Shown here: piece by piece, positions 6,563 to 12,323 of the stretch | Numbering within the stretch: the first letter of the stretch is position 1 | How the letters are laid out: the number at the start of each line of letters is the position of its first letter | Source of the DNA: a miscellaneous Crenarchaeota group-1 archaeon SG8-32-3 | GTDB taxonomy: Archaea; Thermoproteota; Bathyarchaeia; Bathyarchaeales; Bathycorpusculaceae | Direction: 5' to 3' | NCBI GenBank assembly: GCA_001273335.1 | Contig: LFWV01000020.1 | Span: 1-12,736, forward strand | DNA length: 12,736 nucleotides | The notes under the pieces: model-generated | Databases searched by the model: none | Seen by the model: only the letters and a program-made list of their open reading frames with translations | What the model was told of the DNA's origin: nothing | Program-made: the position numbers and the translations under genes

Positions 6563-6964
6563 TTAGGTTGTCCTTGCTGTAAGCCAATCAATGAGTCGCC
6601 GGGGGTCTTCACATGCAATAGTAACTTTTATCGGACCCAGCGGAGATTCAGACATCTCCTCTGAGAAAGAGATGTGACCGGCAAACGCTACTTGCTTGTT
6701 AACGCAAAAACTAATAGTGTTTTCCCTTTTACCTCCAAGAAACACTTTTCTGGCAGCAGCACGAATGCGATCTAAACTGAGCAGATTACGAAATTTAATT
6801 AATGCTTCTTGCCCTTCAGCTTGAGCGTATAGTATGCCACCCTTATAAGACGTTTCTATCTCTGCGGATGTGTTACCGAAGATGTTTGCCACTGCTTTCT
6901 CCACTTTGCCTTCATCCTCGGTCGGGTTAATTTCCGTTTCAACAGTAACTGTTATCTCTTCCAT
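6563..6964 (-). CDS. RNA-binding protein, UPF0201 (DUF54) family
   Basis: A 133-residue archaeal protein of the UPF0201 family, listed as an RNA-binding domain and predicted exosome-associated subunit (COG1325). Family features are ITVTVETEINPTEDEGKVEKAV at the N-terminus, then the LRDRIR-like LLSLDRIRAAARK near 62-74 and the C-terminal SPLGPIKV segment with a final DWLT. Length is usual for the family. It overlaps the end of the UPF0200 gene by 13 nt, so the two are translationally linked, and is followed by the MBL nuclease. Proposed role: binding structured RNA in processing or decay; no direct function is shown by the sequence. Confidence 0.9.
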   Translation of the reverse strand: MEEITVTVETEINPTEDEGKVEKAVANIFGNTSAEIETSYKGGILYAQAEGQEALIKFRNLLSLDRIRAAARKVFLGGKRENTISFCVNKQVAFAGHISFSEEMSESPLGPIKVTIACEDPRRLIDWLTARTT

Positions 6965-7518
6965 TTTCGTTCAATTCTCCAAAAGACTCTTTTTGCTTTG
7001 GCCTTTGCAGTGTCCCTATTATTCTCGTTAACTATTATATGCTCAGCCATCGCTATGGCGTTTCCCAAACCTACACTGAGCTCGCGCATGTCACGTTCAT
7101 GGAAAAGTTCCCAGCCGTCTGGGTCATCGCTTCGACGTCTGCGGTTAAGGCGGTTAAACCTTGCTTCTGATGAAGAATGCACCGCTATTAAGCTGAATTT
7201 GGGAAAATGCTTTTTGAACGCGTCAACTTCACTTAGGCTCCTGATTCCATCTACAATCACTTTCCTACTTCTTTTCCGCTCTATTTTCGGAATGCACTTT
7301 TCAGCTACAACGCTGGCGCCACCTTTCTCCCGCAGCTCAAGCATGACTCTCCCAATGTTTTTCGGGTTCATCTCCAACCCGCGTTTTTCTGTTTCTTCTC
7401 TCACCACGTCGCCCATAACAACGACGCCATAACCTTCTAGGCGAGCAGCAGCTACCACAAGAGACTTGCCAGAACCAGGCATACCAGCTAAACCAATAAC
7501 AATTTTATCAGCCGTTAT
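6952..7518 (-). CDS. P-loop ATPase/kinase, UPF0200 family, non-canonical start
   Basis: A small archaeal P-loop NTPase of the UPF0200 family, related in fold to dephospho-CoA and adenylate kinases. It has Walker A GMPGSGKS, a GDVVREE segment about 25 residues later, VIVDGIRS (Walker B-like) and an RLNRRRRSDDP lid segment. The first ATG/GTG/TTG in frame is ATG at 7482, the Met inside the P-loop itself, which would delete strand beta-1. In-frame codons upstream encode exactly that strand (DKIVIGLAG), and the frame is open back to a stop at 7531-7533 with no ATG, GTG or TTG. I therefore place the start at ATA 7516-7518, 4 nt after GGGTG; ACG 7513-7515 is an alternative. First gene of the operon. 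Phosphate acceptor unknown. Confidence 0.85.
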   Translation of the reverse strand: MTADKIVIGLAGMPGSGKSLVVAAARLEGYGVVVMGDVVREETEKRGLEMNPKNIGRVMLELREKGGASVVAEKCIPKIERKRSRKVIVDGIRSLSEVDAFKKHFPKFSLIAVHSSSEARFNRLNRRRRSDDPDGWELFHERDMRELSVGLGNAIAMAEHIIVNENNRDTAKAKAKRVFWRIERKWKR

Positions 7519-7558
7519 TTTACACCCTTTTTAATTCTTACAATAGCAACATTCAAAA

Positions 7559-7573
7559 CTAAAAAGCGTTTTT
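7559..7573 (-). promoter_or_regulatory. BRE/TATA promoter of the UPF0200 operon
   Basis: On the minus strand AAAAACG is followed by CTTTTTAG. A start about 25 nt on, near 7535, leaves a short leader that still contains GGGTG (7523-7527), consistent with translation starting near 7518 rather than at 7482. Confidence 0.45.
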
Positions 7574-7800
7574 CCTTAATCAGAATTTTGCTAAAGGGTG
7601 CTGCTCAAGTTGCAAATAACTAAACAACTCTTATTAATAGGAAAACCCAACTCCAGCCGACTTGAGGGGTTTCAAATTCCACCCCGCATGCCAATAAGCT
7701 TCAGCCAATTTTTATGGCGCCATTACTCAATAGAATATGTGCAAAGTACCAAAAGACAGAAATTTTTCGGGGATTGTATTTGAATGGGAGATTGAAATAA
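7574..7800. other. AT-rich intergenic stretch before the coiled-coil gene
   Basis: No credible gene: the 61-codon open frame at 7598-7783 (+) starts with a weak codon context and resembles nothing. There is a stem GGGGT/ACCCC at 7666-7670 and 7681-7685 around TTCAAATTCC. A weak TATA-like AAATTTTTC at 7760-7768 and GGGAG at 7786-7790 (10 nt before the ATG) probably serve the next gene. Confidence 0.4.
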
Positions 7801-8508
7801 ATGGAGACTAAGATTTTTGCAGCTATTTTGATCATGTTAATAATTGGATTAGTCAGCGGATATTTTATTGGTAATATCTTTCAACAAGATCAAGCTCCAA
7901 GCTTACAGGAAGAATTAGACAACAAGAACCAGCAAATCGCAAGCCTGCAAACAGAGGTTCAAGATCTGGAAGATCAAATAGATAGCAAAAATAATCAAAT
8001 CACAAACCTGCAAACAGAAATCCAAACACTACAAGAACAGGCAACAGCTTATAGTAGTCAAATAACAAGCCTGCAGGAAGAGATTCAAACTTTGAATAGC
8101 AGAATCTCAAGTCTCCAATCAGAAGTTCAGAGTCTAAACAACCAGATAAACCAAAAGAACCAGCAAATTGCAGATTTAGAGGTAGAAGTAGAAATAATGC
8201 GAATCAGCATTGAAATAGAAGGGGTCACATGGGATGCTGTAGCTGATACTGTAAACGTGACGGTGAGAAATACAGGAGGGGTAAAAGTGACTGTGGGTGC
8301 AATAAGTCTTAAGGAGACTTCTGGAGAGACTTGGTACTCAGATGCTTCTATAGAAGCAACTGGAACCATAGATGCGGGCGAAGCAATGATTCTTATATGG
8401 GATGGGGCAGGGCTCGGTTTTGATCTTTTTCCCGCTACTTCCTATACTATTCAAGTAGATTATTATTCAAATTATACTGCACAATACTCTGGAGTAACAC
8501 CCGAGTAG
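7801..8508 (+). CDS. Membrane-anchored coiled-coil protein with a C-terminal beta domain
   Basis: I do not recognise the family. The 235 residues show one N-terminal hydrophobic segment (about 5-24), a Gln/Glu/Asn-rich coiled coil (about 34-136) and a C-terminal domain (137-235) rich in beta strands, Thr, Val and aromatics (VNVTVRNTGGVKVTV, then YTIQVDYYSNYT). The hydrophobic segment most likely anchors the protein with the rest outside the cell. Two N-glycosylation sequons (NVT 152, NYT 224) fit an archaeal surface protein. The coiled coil contains SLQxEVQ-type repeats at 49, 70, 91 and 105, spaced 21, 21 and 14, all multiples of seven. The beta domain resembles the Ig-like/CARDB-type folds of archaeal secreted proteins. 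Base composition is AT-richer than neighbours: 20 of the first 60 bases are G/C. It stands alone on this strand. Confidence 0.85.
   Translation: METKIFAAILIMLIIGLVSGYFIGNIFQQDQAPSLQEELDNKNQQIASLQTEVQDLEDQIDSKNNQITNLQTEIQTLQEQATAYSSQITSLQEEIQTLNSRISSLQSEVQSLNNQINQKNQQIADLEVEVEIMRISIEIEGVTWDAVADTVNVTVRNTGGVKVTVGAISLKETSGETWYSDASIEATGTIDAGEAMILIWDGAGLGFDLFPATSYTIQVDYYSNYTAQYSGVTPE
7924..8172 (+). repeat. Internal coding repeats of the coiled coil
   Basis: Near-copies with a 63-nt period underlie the 21-residue register (CAAATCGCAAGCCTGCA, CAAATCACAAACCTGCA, CAAATAACAAGCCTGCA). AAGAACCAGCAAAT at 7924 recurs exactly at 8155, 231 nt or 11 heptads away. This suggests growth by duplication of heptad blocks. 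Confidence 0.6.
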
Positions 8509-8525
8509 TGAGTCATTTCATGTAG

Positions 8526-8532
8526 AAAAAAA
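8526..8532 (-). terminator. Second U-tract after the rubrerythrin gene
   Basis: Seven A on the + strand read as seven T on the minus strand, about 100 nt past the rubrerythrin stop; a possible back-up terminator. Confidence 0.35.
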
Positions 8533-8548
8533 GGTAGATTATACGGAT

Positions 8549-8573
8549 GATATATCAGCTTATATAAGATCTT
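8549..8573. promoter_or_regulatory. Cluster of AT palindromes with a symmetric TATA box
   Basis: Three palindromes follow one another between two convergent genes: GATATATC (8549-8556), CTTATATAAG (8559-8568) and AAGATCTT (8566-8573). CTTATATAAG reads as a TATA box both ways, but no credible gene starts after it in either direction; an antisense RNA to rubrerythrin or a protein-binding site are possible. Confidence 0.25.
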
Positions 8574-8584
8574 AAAGTCCAGTG

Positions 8585-8590
8585 AAAAAA
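8585..8590 (-). terminator. U-tract terminator of the rubrerythrin gene
   Basis: Six A on the + strand, giving CCCCTTTTTTCAC on the minus strand, lie about 43 nt after the rubrerythrin stop codon. Confidence 0.45.
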
Positions 8591-8632
8591 GGGGAATTAT
8601 AGTAATATGACCCACTTTTCAGAAAGAACTAT

Positions 8633-9178
8633 TCAAGGTCTCTTTTGCATGTTCTCAGAGTGGAGCTGAAGATGATCCGTTTCAATCTCTACTAGAGCTT
8701 TGAAAAATTGTCTCAATTGAAGTTCAGAAGCTTCTATAGCAAATTTTGCATAAGCTTTAATAGCTCGGTCTTCCCGATCCCAGCCCTCTTGAGTATTTTT
8801 TTCAAATTCATTAGAACAAGGAACTGGAGTTAGCTCCGGTTTCTCAATTCCAAGAAACTTCAGTATTGCATCAGCATGTTCGTTCTCAACTTTTTTTAGA
8901 GCCTTAAACTTTGCATAGCCATACTCGTCACCATTTCTCTTAGCAGCATTCATTGCGCACAGATAAAACGCTGTGTTATTCAATTCTAATTCTAAAGCTG
9001 CCTTTAGATTAGCTCTTGATACATCACTGATTTGAAAAAGGTATTCAGAGGGATTCCATTCTTGAGCTGGAACAAAATAGCTTCCAAGTGCACCACAAAA
9101 AGGGCATCTTGATGGAGGTTCTTCGCCAATGTAAGGGTCTCTACATACTTTGCATCTAAACACTCTTACTTTTCCCAT
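8633..9178 (-). CDS. Rubrerythrin with N-terminal rubredoxin domain (reverse type)
   Basis: A 181-residue non-heme iron protein, probably reducing hydrogen peroxide in an anaerobe. Residues 1-40 hold a rubredoxin-like iron or zinc site with CxxC pairs C9/C12 and C25/C28 (CKVC, CPFC). The ferritin-like four-helix domain follows, with diiron ligands E65 region (LELELNNTAFY), E98xxH101 (ENEH), E149 (AIEAS) and E166xxH169 (ETDH). Classical rubrerythrin has the rubredoxin domain at the C-terminus, so this is the reverse order. I chose ATG 9178, which has GGTG 8 nt upstream; a GTG three codons earlier overlaps that site. It lies in the AT-rich stretch, convergent with the coiled-coil gene. No clear promoter is visible; AAAAAGAATTATTTG near 9223-9237 is the best candidate. 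Confidence 0.93.
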   Translation of the reverse strand: MGKVRVFRCKVCRDPYIGEEPPSRCPFCGALGSYFVPAQEWNPSEYLFQISDVSRANLKAALELELNNTAFYLCAMNAAKRNGDEYGYAKFKALKKVENEHADAILKFLGIEKPELTPVPCSNEFEKNTQEGWDREDRAIKAYAKFAIEASELQLRQFFKALVEIETDHLQLHSENMQKRP

Positions 9179-9258
9179 ATTCTTCACCTAACAGGAACAT
9201 TCAATAGATTTCATAAGAAGTGACAAATAATTCTTTTTCTGTAATGGGTGAATTTGCA

Positions 9259-9331
9259 TGGAATAATCACAAAATGGGTGTATGCGGGTGCCATCTCCAC
9301 TTGTTCTTGGGTTCAAATCCCGCCCGCTCAT
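9259..9331 (+). pseudogene. tRNA-like remnant, 3' half best preserved
   Basis: The T-arm is clear: GGG TTCAAAT CCC at 9309-9321. Counting back with normal tRNA spacing gives a 4-nt variable region, a 5-bp stem with 7-nt loop at 9286-9302 (GGGTG / CACTT around CCATCTC), and a D-loop-like AAATGGGTG (9272-9280) with the GG pair. It cannot be a working tRNA: the loop lacks U33 and a purine at 37, and the 5' acceptor pairs with CCGCTCA only at three positions. A competing fold pairs GCGGGTG (9284-9290) with CGCCCGC (9321-9327) in a 45-nt tRNA-like hairpin. Decayed tRNA or an old integration site are both possible. Confidence 0.35.
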
Positions 9332-9361
9332 TTGGATTTGCACCAAGATATTAAGATAATT

Positions 9362-9373
9362 TTATTCGAATAA
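9362..9373. repeat. 12-bp perfect palindrome
   Basis: TTATTCGAATAA is its own reverse complement. It lies between the tRNA-like remnant and the 12-codon ORF and could be a regulator-binding site; the overlapping ATTTTATTC may also act as a TATA box for transcription towards thpR. Confidence 0.35.
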
Positions 9374-9401
9374 TTCATTCGACTAACAAGAGGGTGATGA
9401 A

Positions 9402-9440
9402 ATGCTTTGTATTAGGACACTAACTGTATTAATTCGTTAG
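9402..9440 (+). CDS. Possible 12-residue leader peptide or gene remnant
   Basis: ATG at 9402 follows GAGGGTGATG, a strong ribosome binding site, and opens a 12-codon frame (MLCIRTLTVLIR) that ends at TAG 9438. Its stop falls inside the inner inverted repeat ahead of thpR. It may be a regulatory leader peptide or the stump of a lost gene; nothing proves translation. Confidence 0.25.
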   Translation: MLCIRTLTVLIR

Positions 9441-9445
9441 TTAGC

Positions 9446-9457
9446 TATATTTATAAA
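9446..9457 (+). promoter_or_regulatory. TATA promoter of thpR-cca
   Basis: TATATTTATAAA is the strongest TATA element in this gap. It predicts a start near 9478-9482, downstream of an in-frame ATG at 9465 but upstream of the ATG at 9504. Confidence 0.5.
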
Positions 9458-9503
9458 AGCATTTATGAGAGGTAAATGTGAAAAAATACCCGAGGGAAAA
9501 GAA

Positions 9504-10073
9504 ATGCCTAGTTCAATAAGAAGCTTCTTAGCTTTTGACATTGAAAACGATACGGTTTTGAACAGGCTCGCGACGGCGCAAAAATATCTGATTCAAACGA
9601 GGGCGGACGTTAAACTCGTAAAGCCACAGAACATACACATCACCGTCCGATTTCTCGGAAACATCAAGCCAGCAATGGTTGAAAAAATCTTTAGAGAAAT
9701 GAAGGAAGTCCATTTTTTCCCATTCAACGTGCAAATCAAAGGTTTAGGCGCATTCCCTAACCCAAGCTACCCACGGATCGTTTGGGCTGGAATAACTGAG
9801 GGCGCAGACCAGCTAAAAAGCGTATTCAGCCATCTGGAACCCCGGCTGCGCGATTTAGGTTTCACCCCCGACTCAAAGGGCTTTAGCCCCCACTTAACAA
9901 TTGCCCGCGTACGCTCAGGAAGAAACAGACAGCAACTATCCAGGTTCATTGGTGAAAACTCAAGCTTTGAATTCGGATCTGTTAACGCAAAGTGTCTGCG
10001 CCTCAAAAAAAGCGAACTAACACCAAGAGGACCAGTTTACTCAAATCTTAAAGAGTTCTGCCCCCAACAATAA
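9504..10073 (+). CDS. thpR: RNA 2',3'-cyclic phosphodiesterase (LigT/ThpR)
   Basis: A 189-residue 2H-phosphoesterase that opens 2',3'-cyclic phosphate RNA ends (historically called 2'-5' RNA ligase). The two catalytic HxTx motifs are HITV at 45-48 and HLTI at 130-133, with the typical start SIRSFLAFDIE. Other family landmarks are VKPQNIHITVRFLGNI and the late FSPHLTIARV. The frame extends to an ATG at 9465, but the TATA box at 9446-9457 would start transcription after it; ATG 9504 has GAGG 8 nt upstream and fits family N-termini. It is 17 nt ahead of cca, a pairing common in archaea, and probably shares its transcript: both act on RNA 3' ends. Confidence 0.93.
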   Translation: MPSSIRSFLAFDIENDTVLNRLATAQKYLIQTRADVKLVKPQNIHITVRFLGNIKPAMVEKIFREMKEVHFFPFNVQIKGLGAFPNPSYPRIVWAGITEGADQLKSVFSHLEPRLRDLGFTPDSKGFSPHLTIARVRSGRNRQQLSRFIGENSSFEFGSVNAKCLRLKKSELTPRGPVYSNLKEFCPQQ

Positions 10074-10090
10074 CTACAAGGAAATCACCA

Positions 10091-11515
10091 ATGGAGAAAA
10101 TAAACACGATCAGCAAAGAAATCTTGGCGAAAATCACACCCAGCCAAGCGGACAGAGTTAAAATAAAGGCCTTAGCTGAGGCACTACAGCAGAAAGTAAC
10201 CCTTGCCTGCCTAGAAGAAGCCGTCAGCGCGACGGTGCGGGTTGAAGGCTCAGTCGCTAAAGACACTTGGCTAAACGAAGAACCGGAAATTGATGTTTTC
10301 ATGCGCTTACCAACCAAGATACGTCGCAAAGATCTAGGCGAAATTAGCTTGAAAATAGCGCGAAAAGCTACCGAAGACGCCAGTCTACGGGTTGAACGTT
10401 TCGCGGAGCACCCGTATTTGGAAGCGTTCATTGACGATGTCCGATTGAACATTGTGCCCTGCTACGACGTGAAACTCGGCGAATGGCTGAGCGCCACTGA
10501 CAGAACGCCTTTCCACACGGACTACGTGAAAGAGCACTTACCAGAAAGATCACGCGGCGAAGTACGTCTGCTCAAAAAGTTCTTGAAAGGCGTAGACGCG
10601 TACGGTGCTGAAATAAAAACAGGTGGCTTCAGCGGTTACCTCTGCGAACTCCTAATAATTCACTACAAATCCTTCATTGCAACGGTGCGCGCGTTTGCAG
10701 TTTACACACAACGAGACGCCATAGACATTGAAGGCTACTATTCAGACAAAAAAGAAGCGCTGCACCGACTCTTTCCAGAACCATTGGTAATAATCGACCC
10801 CGTGGATGAAGCTAGGAACGTTGCGTCCGCGGTCAAGCCACAGAAACTCGACATGCTTGTTGGGGCAGCTCGCGCTTTCTTAAAAACACCTGATGTACGT
10901 TTCTTTTACCCACCCAAAATCAACGCGTTAACCCCCGAAGCTTTGGATGTATTGCTGGAGAACTATGGCGCATACCTTGTATTCTTGACACTTGGAAACA
11001 TTGAGGCTGTTCCCGACGTTTTATGGGGGCAATTGTACAAGACGCGACGGGCTTTGCGGAAACTTGCTGAGCTTAACGACTTTTTAGTCCTCAGGGACGC
11101 GGTGTGGAGCAATGAGAAAACACTCAGCGTATTTGTCTTCGAGCTTGAGCAACGTATCTTGCCGGGAGTTAAGAAGCATTTTGGACCGCCTCTTAAACGT
11201 GAAAAAGAATGTACCAACTTCTTGTCTAAATACGCAAGTAACGGTGACGTGGTTTCTGGACCTTACCTAGAGGATAGCAGATGGGTGGTGGAGTTGCAAC
11301 GTAAGTTCACTGACGTTGTTGAGTTTCTAAGGACGAACCTGAGAGACGGCGGCAGAAACATAGGGGTTGCAGAGTTAATTTCAAAGGCGTTCAGGGAGAA
11401 ACTTGAAGTTCTGGTCAACACCGAAGTATTAGAGGTCTACAGGCATAACAAGGAGTTTGCAGAATTTTTAACAGATTTTCTGTCTGGTAAGCCTTTCTGG
11501 CTAAGACTAGCATAA
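10091..11515 (+). CDS. cca: CCA-adding tRNA nucleotidyltransferase, archaeal class I
   Basis: A 474-residue enzyme that builds or repairs the 3' CCA of tRNAs without a nucleic acid template. It follows the Archaeoglobus fulgidus enzyme along its length: GSVAKDTW at 53-60 and EIDVF at 66-70 (catalytic E66, D68), AEHPYLEAF near 105, VPCY at 122-125, DRTPFHTDYV near 137, VRLLKKFLK near 158, TGGFSGYLCELLI near 177, and DPVDEARNVA. The third catalytic carboxylate of the A. fulgidus enzyme (D110, in VDVVPCY) aligns with N120 here (LNIVPCY, codon AAC). AAGGA lies 8 nt before the ATG. The 3' end overlaps the uppP 3' end on the other strand by 9 bases. Confidence 0.95.
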   Translation: MEKINTISKEILAKITPSQADRVKIKALAEALQQKVTLACLEEAVSATVRVEGSVAKDTWLNEEPEIDVFMRLPTKIRRKDLGEISLKIARKATEDASLRVERFAEHPYLEAFIDDVRLNIVPCYDVKLGEWLSATDRTPFHTDYVKEHLPERSRGEVRLLKKFLKGVDAYGAEIKTGGFSGYLCELLIIHYKSFIATVRAFAVYTQRDAIDIEGYYSDKKEALHRLFPEPLVIIDPVDEARNVASAVKPQKLDMLVGAARAFLKTPDVRFFYPPKINALTPEALDVLLENYGAYLVFLTLGNIEAVPDVLWGQLYKTRRALRKLAELNDFLVLRDAVWSNEKTLSVFVFELEQRILPGVKKHFGPPLKREKECTNFLSKYASNGDVVSGPYLEDSRWVVELQRKFTDVVEFLRTNLRDGGRNIGVAELISKAFREKLEVLVNTEVLEVYRHNKEFAEFLTDFLSGKPFWLRLA

Positions 11516-12298
11516 GCTTAGCGCTAACAGTATTGCGCCAATTAACCAGCAGTAGAACGCGAATAAGTAGAATTTCTCACCTGCCAGAACCCTCCACAGC
11601 AGTTTCAACGCAAAATAGCTGACCACCATGGATGCTGAGATGCCAATGAGGATTTCTGTCCAGCCAACACCTAAAAGCGTTAGAGTTTCATGTTGTACGT
11701 ACAGGGTTGACCCTAAAGCGCCGATTACCGCGGGAACAGAAAGCAGAAAAGAAAACTTGAAGGCTTTCTTGCGTTCAACTCCAAGCAGAAGTGCCGTGGC
11801 TATTGTTAAGCCGCTTCGCGATATTCCAGGGATCAAGGCTATTCCCTGAGCAGTACCTATTGCAAGGGCTGCGAGGTAGGTTATGTTTTCGTTTTGTTCC
11901 CTACCTGTTTTTGAAAGGTAAAGCACAACGCCACAGGTTATGAAAGCGCCTGCTATGGGCAAGTAACTGTTGAAGACGGTTTCTATGGTGTTGGTGAAAG
12001 TGAAGCCTACTCCTATTAGGGCTGTAGGGACGGATCCGACGATGATTAGGGGGATCAGTTTTCCGTTTTCCGATTTGAAGGCTCCTTTTGCAAGCGCAAA
12101 GAGGACGGTTTTGATGTCTTCTCTGAAAAAAAAGAGTATAACTGTTAGCGTTCCCACATGCAAGGTTACGTCAAATAGCAGAGGCAACGTGAAACCTAGG
12201 AGTTGCTCGGTTATTCGGAGATGGCCTGTGCTGGAAATGGGAAGCCATTCTGTCACGCCTTGGATGAAACCTAGTATTAATGCTTGTATCGGGTCCAT
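11507..12298 (-). CDS. uppP: Undecaprenyl/polyprenyl-diphosphate phosphatase UppP
   Basis: A 263-residue integral membrane phosphatase that releases phosphate from polyprenyl diphosphate so the lipid carrier can be reused in glycan and glycoprotein assembly. The family motifs are complete: QGVTEWLPISSTGH at 13-26 (E17, H26) and PGISRSG at 157-163 (R161). About eight hydrophobic segments are visible and the length is normal. In archaea the carrier would be a dolichol-type or other polyprenyl phosphate. No good ribosome binding site is seen before the ATG. It begins 25 nt after the SIS-domain gene, so the two are probably co-transcribed. Confidence 0.95.
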   Translation of the reverse strand: MDPIQALILGFIQGVTEWLPISSTGHLRITEQLLGFTLPLLFDVTLHVGTLTVILFFFREDIKTVLFALAKGAFKSENGKLIPLIIVGSVPTALIGVGFTFTNTIETVFNSYLPIAGAFITCGVVLYLSKTGREQNENITYLAALAIGTAQGIALIPGISRSGLTIATALLLGVERKKAFKFSFLLSVPAVIGALGSTLYVQHETLTLLGVGWTEILIGISASMVVSYFALKLLWRVLAGEKFYLFAFYCWLIGAILLALSLC

Positions 12299-12323
12299 GT
12301 GTAACCCGCTGTTTTTCGCTTGG

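Larger units (their letters stand above)
9400..9464. repeat. Nested inverted repeats around the thpR promoter
   Basis: AAATGCTTT (9400-9408) and AAAGCATTT (9456-9464) are perfect 9-bp inverted repeats. Inside them ACTAAC (9419-9424) and GTTAGT (9436-9441) form a second pair. The right outer arm overlaps the thpR TATA box, so an operator or an RNA hairpin is plausible. Confidence 0.5.

Noticed and set aside
7666..7685. Second tRNA T-arm (GGGGT TTCAAATTCC ACCCC)
   Set aside because: The loop is 10 nt and TTCAAAT is flanked by T on both sides, not the G-C pair of a T-arm; kept only as a loose similarity to the 9309 element.
7598..7783. 61-codon open frame on the + strand
   Set aside because: Weak start and no recognisable motif; sits in AT-rich promoter DNA.
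9394..9400. GTGATGA as a C box of a C/D guide RNA
   Set aside because: No CTGA D box at a suitable distance; it is better read as part of the ribosome binding site for the ATG at 9402.
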